Shown here: positions 58,571 through 64,000 of the stretch, piece after piece
Numbering within the stretch: position 1 is the stretch's first letter
How the letters are laid out: every line of letters begins with the position of its first letter
Assembly (NCBI RefSeq): GCF_047663525.1
Contig: NC_092613.1
Location: 4,551,501 to 4,615,500, forward strand
From: Anas platyrhynchos
Lineage: Eukaryota > Chordata > Aves > Anseriformes > Anatidae
Length of the DNA stretch: 64,000 bases
Direction: 5' to 3'
Position numbers and translations under genes: made by a program
Notes under the pieces: model-generated
Databases searched by the model: none
The model's input: the letters and a program-made list of their open reading frames with translations, nothing else
What the model was told of the DNA's origin: nothing

Positions 58571-58958
58571 CCTCCGCCATGTCGCGGCGGCTTCCTCCCC
58601 TCACAGCCCTTCTGGGGCCGCCGTCGCGACCGGGGCCGCTCTCGCGATAGCTCCGAGTCGGCTCCATATTGGGGCATCTCCGCCCGGAGCCGGGGCTGGG
58701 GTCGGGGTCGGGACAGCGGGGGCCGGGAGGCGGCGGCGGGGGTCGGGGCTGTGCCCAGCCCGGGCTGCGCCGCTCGGGGGCCGGCTCCCGTCCCCTGGCG
58801 GCTCCCCGGGGTTCTCGCACCCCGCAGGGCTCGGCGGAGGAGGGGAGAAGGAGAACGAGGGGAGGCGGTGACAGGGCTGCGAGGTGGGAGGAGAGGGGAG
58901 GAGGAGAAGGAGAAGGGGAAGGCGAGGGGAAGGCGAGGGGAGGAGAAGAAGCCGCTGA

Positions 58959-64000
<5,042 letters not shown>

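Overview
This is a vertebrate nuclear window, almost certainly from a bird. The evidence is five protein-coding genes with GT-AG introns, short 5'-truncated CR1 LINE tails, short introns, few repeats and very GC-rich promoters, which together fit an avian microchromosome. The genes are CLPS(-), LHFPL5(+), SRPK1(-), SLC26A8(-) and MAPK14(+). That order and orientation match human 6p21.31. I cannot name the species.

Layout, left to right. 1-284: intron 1 and first coding exon of colipase (CLPS) on the minus strand, with a TATA box at 324-330. About 1,240-2,115: a degenerate GC-rich minisatellite between CLPS and LHFPL5. 2,359-5,962: the whole LHFPL5 gene (221 aa), with an extra intron in its 3' UTR. 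6,690-32,750: SRPK1 on the minus strand. All 16 coding exons are resolved with consistent phases (658 aa), followed by a 2.3-kb 3' UTR. Its CpG-island promoter holds two identical NRF1 palindromes and a CRE. 33,129-33,590: a G-rich 21-bp minisatellite just upstream of that promoter. 34,000-37,700: intergenic. 37,704-53,714 (possibly to 56,263): SLC26A8 on the minus strand, with 18 phase-consistent exons covering the SLC26 membrane domain and STAS domain; the extreme N-terminus is unresolved. 58,470-59,420: the MAPK14 CpG island and first coding exon (residues 1-38). The rest of the window is MAPK14 intron 1.

The genes are not one pathway. CLPS is a pancreatic lipase cofactor. LHFPL5 is a hair-cell mechanotransduction subunit. 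SRPK1 is an SR-protein kinase. SLC26A8 is a sperm anion transporter in mammals. MAPK14 is p38-alpha. The block is conserved synteny.

I found no undescribed biological system. The observations most worth checking are: (i) a candidate alternative SRPK1 first exon at 24,744-24,766, whose phase matches exon 3 exactly; (ii) an 80-codon in-frame open stretch without ATG upstream of the MAPK14 start, containing 15 consecutive leucine codons, mostly CTG; (iii) NRF1 palindromes in the SRPK1 leader that also create upstream ATGs, one of them in frame; (iv) a short SLC26A8 C-terminus; (v) two promoter-proximal minisatellites that make large false ORFs on both strands. All coordinates come from reading splice sites and protein similarity by eye, without alignment software.
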